From the NCBI GenBank assembly GCA_021199975.1, contig JAJQHF010000059.1, positions 1-5,358 of the forward strand: a stretch of DNA of 5,358 bases, given 5' to 3'. Made by a program: the position numbers and the translations under genes. Every line of letters starts with the position of its first letter. The first letter of the stretch is position 1. This document shows, one piece after another, positions 1-5,358 of the stretch. The notes below the pieces were generated by a model. That model was not told the DNA's origin. It saw only the letters and a program-made list of their open reading frames with translations, and searched no databases. This DNA is from Candidatus Gastranaerophilales bacterium. Lineage in GTDB: Bacteria; Cyanobacteriota; Vampirovibrionia; Gastranaerophilales; Gastranaerophilaceae.

Positions 1-96
1 TGGATTATAGCTGTATATATTTATCTTTACAAAAGTTAATATATTGATAAAAATTTAGCACTTATTTGTTCTCGGTTAAAATTACTTTGGTTTTTA

Positions 97-105
97 TGAC
101 ATAAT
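97..105 (+). promoter_or_regulatory. Candidate extended -10 promoter of uvrA
   Basis: The sequence TGaCATAAT matches an extended -10 element (TG, one base, then a hexamer differing from TATAAT at one position). No good -35 hexamer lies 16-18 bases upstream, which extended -10 promoters can tolerate. The expected transcription start is about 6-7 bases downstream, at or next to the uvrA ATG at 112. This would give a leaderless or nearly leaderless mRNA, which agrees with the absence of any purine-rich Shine-Dalgarno sequence before that ATG. AT-rich DNA produces such matches by chance, so this is only a candidate. Confidence 0.4.
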
Positions 106-111
106 ATTGTT

Positions 112-2940
112 ATGAACGATAAAATAATTATAAGAAAAGCAAATCAACATAACTTAAAGAATGTCAGTCTTGAGCTTCCGAAAAATGAATTGATAGTTTT
201 TACCGGGATTTCAGGTTCAGGGAAAAGCTCTTTGGCTTTTGATACTATTTTTGCTGAAGGTCAAAGAAGATATGTGGAAAGTCTTTCTAATTATGCAAGA
301 CAATTTTTAGGACAGCTTGATAAACCTGATGTTGAAAGTATTGAAGGGCTTTCCCCTGCTATATCAATTGACCAAAAATCTACAAGTAACAACCCTCGTT
401 CTACGGTTGGAACAGTAACGGAGATTTATGATTATTTAAGACTTTTGTATGCAAGAGTTGGTACTCCTCATTGCCCGAATTGCGGATGCGAGATAGCTCC
501 GCAGTCTATTGATGAGATAATTGATAAAATTTTTACCTTGAATGAAGGTACTAAAATTCAGCTTTTAGCTCCCATCGTAAGAGGTAAAAAAGGTGAATAT
601 TCAAATCTTTTTGAGGAATTAAAACAAGAAGGTTTTGTAAGAGTAAGAGTTGACGGAAAAATCTATAATATAGATGAAGATGAAATTGAACTCAACAAAA
701 CTCAAAAACATACAATTGAAGTTGTCATTGACAGATTAGTTATAAAAGAGAGTGCGAAATCAAGATTGACAGACAGTGCTCAAATTGCTTTAGAAAAAGC
801 CGACGGTCTTTTGATCGTTGATATTATCGGTGATAAAGAAATGATATTTTCAGAGAAACTTGCATGTCCAAATTGTAATTTGAGCTTCGAAGAATTAGCA
901 CCACGCACATTTAGTTTTAACAGTCCTTATGGTGCATGCAAAACATGCGGAGGGTTAGGCGCTCATTTTGAGATGGATGAAAATTTATTAATTCCTGACA
1001 GAAAAAAATCATTAGCACAAGGAGCTGTTTATCCATGGGCAAAAACAGCTAATCCTTATTATCAGGATATATTGTCTTCTGTTTCAAACCATTTTGGAAT
1101 TGATATGAATCTTCCTTTTGAAGAATTAAGTAAAGAACATCAAGATATAATTTTATATGGAAGCAAAAACCAACCGGTAAAATTAAAATTTAAGGAATTT
1201 GGCGGTACAAGATATGTCACACAGACAAGACCTTTTTCAGGGGTTATTCCTTATTTTATGCACAAATACAATGATTCAAATTCTGATGAAATAAGAGATT
1301 ATATTCAGGAATATATGTCTCAAATTCCTTGTAATGATTGCAAGGGAGCAAGATTAAACCCATTTTCGCTTGCAGTTACAATAATGGGGAAAAATATTTA
1401 TGAGGTTTCATTATTATCAATAAAAGATGAGTATAAGTTTTTTTCTGATTTATATTTAGAACTTGATGACTATAAACTTACAATTGCAAAACAAATCTTA
1501 GAAGAAATCAGAGCAAGACTTAAATTTATGTTAGATGTAGGACTTGGTTATTTAAATCTTGCAAGAGCAGCAGGAACTCTCTCCGGAGGTGAAGCTCAAA
1601 GAATAAGGCTTGCAACGCAAATAGGAAGCGGATTATCCGGAGTCTTATATGTTCTTGATGAACCTTCAATCGGGTTACATCAATACAATAATGATATGCT
1701 TATAAAAACTTTAATACGTCTTAGGAATTTAGGTAATACACTTATTGTTGTCGAACATGATGAAGATACAATCAGAAATGCTGATTATATTGTAGATATA
1801 GGTTTATATGCCGGAGAAAAAGGCGGAAAAATAATAGCGCAAGGCTCTCTTGAAGATATAATTAATACAAAAAAATCACTTACGGGACAATATTTAAGCG
1901 GAGAAAAATTTATTCCCATTCCTAAAAAAAGAAGAGAGGGTAATGGTCATTTTCTAAAGGTTATTAATGCGAATAAAAATAATCTTAAAAATATCAATGT
2001 AAAAATACCTTTAGGTAAAGTTACGGCAATAACCGGAGTATCAGGCAGCGGAAAATCAACTTTAATTAATGAATTAATATATCAATACTCACTTCATAAG
2101 TTAAACAGTAATAAGCCAAAACCGCAAGGTATAGATGATATTGAAGGTTTTGAAAATATAGATAAAGTAATATGTATAGACCAATCCCCGATAGGAAGGA
2201 CACCAAGGTCAAATCCTGCTACATATACGGATGTATTTACCCATATAAGAGAATTGTTTGCAAAGACAACAGAAGCAAAAATGCGGGGTTATAAAGCAGG
2301 GAGATTTAGTTTTAATGTTAAAGGCGGAAGATGTGAGGCTTGTAAAGGCGACGGTTTAACAAAAATTGAGATGAATTTTTTGTCTGATGTATATATAAAA
2401 TGTAATGTCTGCAAGGGACAAAGATATAACAGAGAAACACTTGAAGTTAAATATAAGGGCAAAAATATATCAGAAGTTTTGGATATGAGTATATCAGAAG
2501 CTCTTGAATTTTTTGAAAGTATTCCTAAAATAAAAACACGGCTTCAAACATTAAATGATGTCGGTCTTGGGTATATGAAGCTTGGTCAAAGTGCTACTAC
2601 ATTATCAGGCGGTGAAGCTCAAAGAATAAAACTTGCAAGTGAGTTAAATAAACGTGCAACCGGAAAAACTTTATATCTTCTTGATGAACCTACAGTCGGA
2701 CTTCACTGGTATGATTTGGATAAATTGATTAAAATAATAAACAAACTTGCTGATGCAGGAAATACTATATTAATTATTGAACACAATTTAGACCTTATAA
2801 AAACTGTTGACCATATAATAGATTTAGGTCCCCAAGGCGGAGATGAAGGCGGGTATATCGTAGCAGAAGGAACACCGGAAGAAATAGCAAAATGTAAAGA
2901 GTCTTTTACCGGACAATATTTGAAAAAAATGCTGAAATAA
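112..2940 (+). CDS. uvrA: UvrABC excinuclease subunit A (UvrA)
   Basis: UvrA is the DNA-damage-recognition ATPase of nucleotide excision repair. It acts as a dimer in the cytoplasm, scans DNA, loads UvrB at the lesion and leaves before UvrC cuts. The protein has 942 residues, the normal family length. Two ABC ATPase modules are complete. The first has Walker A GISGSGKS (32-39), signature LSGGEAQ (490-496), Walker B VLYVLDEP (511-518) and H-loop His549. The second has Walker A GVSGSGKS (642-649), signature LSGGEAQ (831-837), Walker B LYLLDEP (854-860) and H-loop His891. Zinc-binding cysteine pairs are seen at 252/255 with 276/279 and at 741/744 with 764/767. Further CxxC pairs occur at 121/124 and 407/410. 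The UvrB-binding and insertion regions lie between about 130 and 400. The start is fixed by the family-typical opening IIIRKANQHNLKN; the only nearby upstream ATG (96) meets a stop two codons later. No Shine-Dalgarno sequence is visible. The gene ends in TAA and stands alone on its strand, converging on the next gene. No inactivating change is seen. Confidence 0.98.
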   Translation: MNDKIIIRKANQHNLKNVSLELPKNELIVFTGISGSGKSSLAFDTIFAEGQRRYVESLSNYARQFLGQLDKPDVESIEGLSPAISIDQKSTSNNPRSTVGTVTEIYDYLRLLYARVGTPHCPNCGCEIAPQSIDEIIDKIFTLNEGTKIQLLAPIVRGKKGEYSNLFEELKQEGFVRVRVDGKIYNIDEDEIELNKTQKHTIEVVIDRLVIKESAKSRLTDSAQIALEKADGLLIVDIIGDKEMIFSEKLACPNCNLSFEELAPRTFSFNSPYGACKTCGGLGAHFEMDENLLIPDRKKSLAQGAVYPWAKTANPYYQDILSSVSNHFGIDMNLPFEELSKEHQDIILYGSKNQPVKLKFKEFGGTRYVTQTRPFSGVIPYFMHKYNDSNSDEIRDYIQEYMSQIPCNDCKGARLNPFSLAVTIMGKNIYEVSLLSIKDEYKFFSDLYLELDDYKLTIAKQILEEIRARLKFMLDVGLGYLNLARAAGTLSGGEAQRIRLATQIGSGLSGVLYVLDEPSIGLHQYNNDMLIKTLIRLRNLGNTLIVVEHDEDTIRNADYIVDIGLYAGEKGGKIIAQGSLEDIINTKKSLTGQYLSGEKFIPIPKKRREGNGHFLKVINANKNNLKNINVKIPLGKVTAITGVSGSGKSTLINELIYQYSLHKLNSNKPKPQGIDDIEGFENIDKVICIDQSPIGRTPRSNPATYTDVFTHIRELFAKTTEAKMRGYKAGRFSFNVKGGRCEACKGDGLTKIEMNFLSDVYIKCNVCKGQRYNRETLEVKYKGKNISEVLDMSISEALEFFESIPKIKTRLQTLNDVGLGYMKLGQSATTLSGGEAQRIKLASELNKRATGKTLYLLDEPTVGLHWYDLDKLIKIINKLADAGNTILIIEHNLDLIKTVDHIIDLGPQGGDEGGYIVAEGTPEEIAKCKESFTGQYLKKMLK

Positions 2941-3023
2941 AATTTAAGAATTTGTATTATATGAAGCTTGAATTTAAGTATTTCTCTTTATATTTTATTA
3001 GACAGTAGTTTCTGTATAAGTTC

Positions 3024-3380
3024 CTAAGCTGCTTGATGTAAATTCTCTTTTTCTTGCTTCTTTTGATTATGCTTATCAACTAATTTACCGATACCTTTGC
3101 CGATTAAAGCACCTGCAGCAGTCGCCGCACAAACAATCAATGCTGCCATAACAGCTGTTTTTACAGGTTTATTTTTATTTATAATATACGTTTTTTCAAA
3201 TAAATCTTTATTAATACTCATTTTTTCACACTTAGCACATTTAACCGAAAATGAAGCATTTGAAGCAGGTTTATTAAATAACAAACCGCCTATACCTGCT
3301 GCAGTACCTGCTGTTGTTCCTATTTTTGAATATTTATCGGATTTAGATGGTGCATCTAAAGTATATGCAGTTGTACTCAT
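3024..3380 (-). CDS. Small glycine-rich, probably membrane-associated protein; paralog of the 3472-3876 gene
   Basis: I do not recognise this 118-residue protein. It has a glycine/alanine-rich hydrophobic stretch at about 20-35 (IGTTAGTAAGIGGLLF) and a longer hydrophobic segment at about 74-97 that ends in GxxxGxGxxxG-type spacing (ALIGKGIGK). A strongly basic hydrophilic tail follows (KLVDKHNQKKQEKEN). Between the two segments lie a CxxC pair (Cys48, Cys51) and the string KDLFEK. Glycine-zipper spacing of this kind is usually seen in helices that pack in membranes, so a two-helix membrane hairpin is inferred, not shown. Residues 87-109 are identical to residues 78-100 of the neighbouring protein. 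There is no obvious signal peptide or catalytic motif. The start ATG at 3378-3380 has only a weak GAAAG (3387-3391) upstream. The stop is TAG. A real gene is supported by the purely synonymous differences in the block shared with its paralog; the overlapping plus-strand frame has no such support. Confidence 0.75.
   Translation of the reverse strand: MSTTAYTLDAPSKSDKYSKIGTTAGTAAGIGGLLFNKPASNASFSVKCAKCEKMSINKDLFEKTYIINKNKPVKTAVMAALIVCAATAAGALIGKGIGKLVDKHNQKKQEKENLHQAA
3054..3122 (-). repeat. Coding direct repeat, copy 1 (shared 23-residue block)
   Basis: This stretch encodes the 23-residue block containing ALIGKGIGKLVDKHNQKKQ. It matches 3577-3645 with a constant offset of 523 bases. I count six mismatches over about 70 bases (roughly 91% identity) and all are synonymous. 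It is a paralogous coding repeat, not a mobile element: no terminal inverted repeats or target duplications are seen. Confidence 0.85.
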
Positions 3381-3430
3381 TATTTTCTTTCTATTTTATA
3401 TTTTCATTCAAAAGTTTAATTTCTTAATTA

Positions 3431-3457
3431 TTTATAGTTAACAGAAGGCATTTTCAA
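3431..3457 (-). promoter_or_regulatory. Candidate sigma-70-type promoter for the 3024-3380 gene
   Basis: On the minus strand TTGAAA (3452-3457) is followed 15 bases later by TATAAA (3431-3436). A start near 3424 would leave a leader of about 44 bases before the ATG. The hexamers are good but the spacing is two bases shorter than the optimum and the region is AT-rich, so chance is possible. If real, the two paralogs can be transcribed separately. Confidence 0.35.
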
Positions 3458-3471
3458 TAATGTCAGATATT

Positions 3472-3876
3472 CTAAATTTTGGATGGTTTCGTTTGCTCTT
3501 GCGGGATTTGTTTTTCCGGAGAGCCTGATTCTAATTGATTTTCATATAAATCTATAAATTTTTGAAGTTCAAGGTCTTGCTTTTTTTGATTATGTTTATC
3601 AACTAATTTACCAATCCCTTTGCCTATTAAAGCACCTGCAGCAGTTGTTGCTCCTACAATAGCGGCAGCCACACCTCCTGCAATTGCAATTGATTTATTT
3701 TTACTTATTGTTTTTCCAGCTTCTTTTGCTGCATTAATACCGGATTGAATACCTTTTTCAAATATATCTTTACGATTCTTTATTAAATATGCGCTGCCGG
3801 CGCCTAAACCTGCCGCAGTTCCGATTGCAGTACCTTTTTGAGATGCGTTAATTGAGCCTACCGGATTTGTTTTCAT
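3472..3876 (-). CDS. Small glycine-rich, probably membrane-associated protein; paralog of the 3024-3380 gene
   Basis: I do not recognise this 134-residue protein. It shows the same plan as its downstream neighbour: a glycine/alanine-rich segment at about 15-32 (KGTAIGTAAGLGAGSAYLI), a KDIFEK string (36-41), a second hydrophobic segment at about 62-86 rich in Ala and Gly, then the shared block (78-100) with ALIGKGIGK and a basic tail. It lacks the CxxC pair of the neighbour and carries a longer charged, Pro/Gln/Glu-rich C-terminus (101-134). Two membrane helices with glycine-zipper packing are inferred. No enzyme motif is visible. The ATG at 3874-3876 is supported by a strong Shine-Dalgarno sequence. 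The stop is TAG, 91 bases before the start of the neighbour gene. The pair most likely arose by tandem duplication; the function is unknown. Confidence 0.82.
   Translation of the reverse strand: MKTNPVGSINASQKGTAIGTAAGLGAGSAYLIKNRKDIFEKGIQSGINAAKEAGKTISKNKSIAIAGGVAAAIVGATTAAGALIGKGIGKLVDKHNQKKQDLELQKFIDLYENQLESGSPEKQIPQEQTKPSKI
3577..3645 (-). repeat. Coding direct repeat, copy 2 (shared 23-residue block)
   Basis: This is the partner of 3054-3122. It encodes the identical 23 residues with six synonymous base differences. The similarity falls off sharply on both sides at the DNA level, while weaker protein similarity continues toward both N-termini (the glycine-rich segment and the KD[IL]FEK string). 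Confidence 0.85.
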
Positions 3877-3882
3877 TATAAT

Positions 3883-3887
3883 CTCCT
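3883..3887 (-). promoter_or_regulatory. Shine-Dalgarno sequence of the 3472-3876 gene
   Basis: On the minus strand the sequence reads AAGGAGAT (AGGAG core) followed by TATAAT and the ATG, a six-base gap. It is a near-perfect anti-16S match. It fixes the start of the small gene and shows that the organism uses conventional Shine-Dalgarno initiation for some genes, unlike uvrA here. Confidence 0.8.
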
Positions 3888-3890
3888 TAA

Positions 3891-3904
3891 ATTTACAATT
3901 TACA
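3891..3904. repeat. Two tandem copies of a 7-base repeat in the leader
   Basis: ATTTACA occurs twice head to tail, followed by a partial third ATTT, just upstream of the Shine-Dalgarno sequence of the 3472-3876 gene. It could be an operator-like element or merely simple AT-rich sequence. No function is claimed. Confidence 0.4.
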
Positions 3905-3967
3905 ATTTCACTAAAACACTTAAATCTTTATTTTTGCTTCTTTTTTCTTTTTTATTAAGATTTATTA

Positions 3968-3995
3968 AAAAGGAGAGATTTTAATCTCCCCTTTT
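3968..3995 (-). terminator. Intrinsic terminator downstream of rpsA
   Basis: A nearly perfect hairpin: AAAGG/CCTTT-type outer pairs, one A-C mismatch (3974/3989), then GAGATT paired with AATCTC around a nominal two-base centre that will open to a loop of four or more. Read on the minus strand it is followed by a T-rich run (TTTTTAATAAATC), the form of a rho-independent terminator, 31 bases after the rpsA stop codon. In the plus direction the tail is only AGTTTTAAAC, so activity is expected mainly on the rpsA side. It separates rpsA from the downstream small genes, which then need their own promoter. Confidence 0.85.
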
Positions 3996-4026
3996 AGTTT
4001 TAAACACCTGAATGCGCTTACAGAAA

Positions 4027-5106
4027 TTATTTTTGGATGTCTTTTACACTTAAAGCAATTCTGTGTTCTTGAGGTGTAAATTTCTTAATTAGAACTTCAA
4101 CTTCATCACCTGCTTTATAAATATTAAAAGGATTTGCATTAGCGGGTTCCATCTCTGCGGAAGGAAGCAGTGCTTCAACACCGGGGTAAATATTTATAAA
4201 AGCACCGAAAGAAGTTACTTTATTTACTGTACCTTTTATTATCTGACCTTCTTGAAACTCATTTTCAATAGATTCCCAAGGATTATCGCCCATTCTCTTT
4301 AAGCTCAAGCTTATTCTCTTCATGTCCATATCAATTTTTAAGATTTTTACTTCAAGTTCCTGACCTAAAGAAATTACATCCGAAGGGTGTTTAATTCTCT
4401 GCCATGAAATTTCCGAAATAGGTAATAAACCGTCAACGCCATTTATATCTATAAATCCGCCAAAATCAGCAATTCTTACAACTTTACCTTTTACAACACT
4501 GCCAATTTCAAGATTAGATATAATTTCATCAACAACTTGTTCTCTTTGTTCTGCTACAGCTTGTCTTTGAGATAAAATTAACTTATTTCTTTTTGCATCA
4601 GCTTCTAAAACTTTAACTTCAATATCCTGTCCGATTAATCCGTCAAAAGGAGCGCCCGTTCTTAACTGGCTTGCGGGAACAAAACCTCTTAAATCAGATA
4701 CTTCAACTATTACACCGCCTCTTACAACAAGAACAACTTTAGCAGTAATTGTTTCATTATTATATTTAGCATTTTGTAATTCCTGCCATGCTTTTGCACA
4801 GGATAATTTTTTCAAAGATAAAATAATTCTGCCGTTTTCGTCTTCATCTTCTTCCCTTAAAATATAAAACTCTTTAACATCATTTATTGTTAAATATTCA
4901 GAGTAATCTCTGTCATTAACCTGATTGTTTGTAATTTCTCTGTTAGGAAGAAAAGCTTCGGTTTTTGCGCCGATATCTACTAAGAAACCGTCATTTTCCT
5001 GCTTTATAACTATTCCTTTAACTACATCAGCAGCCGAAAACTTATAGTTATAGCTTTCTTCAAGTAATCTGACGAATTCATCTTTGTCGTTAATTGTGTT
5101 TGTCAT
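4027..5106 (-). CDS. rpsA: 30S ribosomal protein S1, four S1 domains
   Basis: S1 binds mRNA on the 30S subunit and helps load messages with weak Shine-Dalgarno signals; shorter S1-like proteins may have other RNA roles. The protein has 359 residues with four OB-fold S1 domains at about 26-100, 118-182, 201-271 and 286-356. Domain 3 is the most canonical (GSVVKGKVVRIADFGGFIDI, then GVDGLLPISEISW and RIKHPSDV), matching the mRNA-binding domains of larger S1 proteins. Domain 1 carries an acidic loop (REEDEDENG, 84-92). Domain 4 lacks the usual SWxRIKHP segment and has EMEPANANPF instead. The length is well below the six-domain 557-residue E. coli S1 but normal for the three- to four-domain forms of cyanobacteria and Gram-positives. 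The ATG at 5104-5106 has an AAGGA nine bases upstream. The gene lies 16 bases after ispH on the same strand, so co-transcription is likely, and the unit ends at the hairpin at 3968-3995. The stop is TAA. Confidence 0.93.
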   Translation of the reverse strand: MTNTINDKDEFVRLLEESYNYKFSAADVVKGIVIKQENDGFLVDIGAKTEAFLPNREITNNQVNDRDYSEYLTINDVKEFYILREEDEDENGRIILSLKKLSCAKAWQELQNAKYNNETITAKVVLVVRGGVIVEVSDLRGFVPASQLRTGAPFDGLIGQDIEVKVLEADAKRNKLILSQRQAVAEQREQVVDEIISNLEIGSVVKGKVVRIADFGGFIDINGVDGLLPISEISWQRIKHPSDVISLGQELEVKILKIDMDMKRISLSLKRMGDNPWESIENEFQEGQIIKGTVNKVTSFGAFINIYPGVEALLPSAEMEPANANPFNIYKAGDEVEVLIKKFTPQEHRIALSVKDIQK

Positions 5107-5115
5107 TTTGTGTTA

Positions 5116-5120
5116 TCCTT
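5116..5120 (-). promoter_or_regulatory. Shine-Dalgarno sequence of rpsA
   Basis: AAGGA on the minus strand lies nine bases before the rpsA ATG, inside the 16-base gap after the ispH stop codon. The spacing is good and it supports the chosen start. No room remains for a separate promoter in the gap, which supports an ispH-rpsA transcript. Confidence 0.75.
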
Positions 5121-5122
5121 TC

Positions 5123-5358
5123 TTATATTTCTTTTAATTTGTTAATTACATCATTTATTATATTTTCAGGAGTTGAAGCCCCTGCAGTTACACCTATATT
5201 TATTGATTTATCTATTATTTCTTGAAAACCTGATAAATCCTCCGCAGTTTCAATGTGAATTGTTTTTGTTATATCTTCTAATATTTCTGCTAATTGCGTG
5301 GTATTATCGCTCTGATTGCTTCAGACAACTATCATTACGTCCGAAATATTAGCCAGCT
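5123..5358 (-). CDS. ispH: 4-hydroxy-3-methylbut-2-enyl diphosphate reductase (IspH/LytB), C-terminal part, with an in-frame TGA
   Basis: IspH is the [4Fe-4S] enzyme that makes IPP and DMAPP in the last step of the MEP pathway. Only the C-terminal 76 codons plus an internal TGA lie in the window; the N-terminus and the iron-sulfur cysteines are beyond the edge. Read on the minus strand the frame gives LANISDVMIVV, then TGA (5321-5323), then SNQSDNTTQLAEILED and on to GVTAGASTPENIINDVI and a TAA stop (5123-5125). The part after the TGA is 65 residues. GVTAGAS-P is the IspH hallmark near the C-terminus and holds a substrate-binding serine. The TGA falls at the conserved Gly of the VVGxxxSSN motif; GGA to TGA is one base change. 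In the same motif, the second serine of SSN is Asp. The frame is intact on both sides, so this is a substitution, not a frameshift. It may be a base error near the window edge, a real nonsense mutation, or rare recoding. A co-directional rpsA follows 16 bases downstream. Confidence 0.85.

Noticed and set aside
11..26. A partial LexA/SOS-box resemblance (CTGTATATAT then TTATCT) about 100 bases upstream of uvrA
   Set aside because: The left half matches the E. coli box, but the right half lacks ACAG, so the required symmetry is missing. In DNA this AT-rich a half-match is expected by chance, and the organism's LexA site is unknown.
2941..3023. A possible terminator between the convergent uvrA and small gene
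   Set aside because: Only weak structures are present: a 4-bp stem ACAG/CTGT at 3003-3016 and the palindrome-like CTTGAATTTAAG at 2967-2978, with no T-run correctly placed for either strand. I see no supportable terminator.
3097..3441. A 114-codon plus-strand open frame, hydrophobic in translation
   Set aside because: It lies antisense to the 3024-3380 gene. Its hydrophobicity comes from reading AT-rich and Ala/Gly codons on the opposite strand. It has no Shine-Dalgarno sequence, and the selection pattern (synonymous differences between paralogs) supports the minus strand.
3054..3645. The two DNA repeats as traces of an insertion sequence or CRISPR-like array
   Set aside because: There are only two copies, both inside coding frames, with synonymous differences and no inverted repeats, spacers or transposase. 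Gene duplication explains them.
5321..5323. The ispH TGA as a selenocysteine codon
   Set aside because: The family has glycine here, not cysteine, and no clear SECIS-like hairpin was recognised just downstream.

Overview
The window is AT-rich DNA from a bacterium and reads as ordinary chromosome. It holds two housekeeping regions separated by a pair of unrecognised small genes. The lineage cannot be fixed from one window. The low GC, the unfused ispH-rpsA gene pair and the style of the S1 protein (its second domain reads RGFVPASQL and then LILSQRQA, recalling cyanobacterial and plastid S1) would fit a low-GC member of the Cyanobacteriota such as the gut Gastranaerophilales/Melainabacteria. 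A low-GC Bacillota-like organism is not excluded.

Layout: positions 1-111 are the uvrA upstream region, with an extended -10 so close to the ATG that the mRNA may be leaderless. Positions 112-2940 (+) encode a complete UvrA, the damage sensor of nucleotide excision repair. After a short convergent gap come two minus-strand genes, 3024-3380 and 3472-3876, for small proteins with two glycine-rich hydrophobic segments each. They are tandem paralogs sharing an identical 23-residue block. A strong hairpin terminator at 3968-3995 separates them from rpsA (4027-5106, minus), a four-domain ribosomal protein S1. Sixteen bases upstream of rpsA, on the same strand, ends ispH (5123 to the window edge), the last enzyme of the MEP isoprenoid pathway. 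ispH and rpsA look like one transcription unit.

The most notable observation is in ispH. An in-frame TGA (5321-5323) sits exactly where the family has a conserved glycine beside the substrate-binding Ser/Asn motif, and the frame stays well conserved on both sides. A point nonsense mutation or a base error near the window edge is the most economical explanation. Genome-wide UGA-to-glycine recoding is disfavoured because uvrA and rpsA are uninterrupted, although none of the five genes here ends in TGA. The second notable item is the tandem glycine-rich paralog pair, which I cannot assign to any known family.
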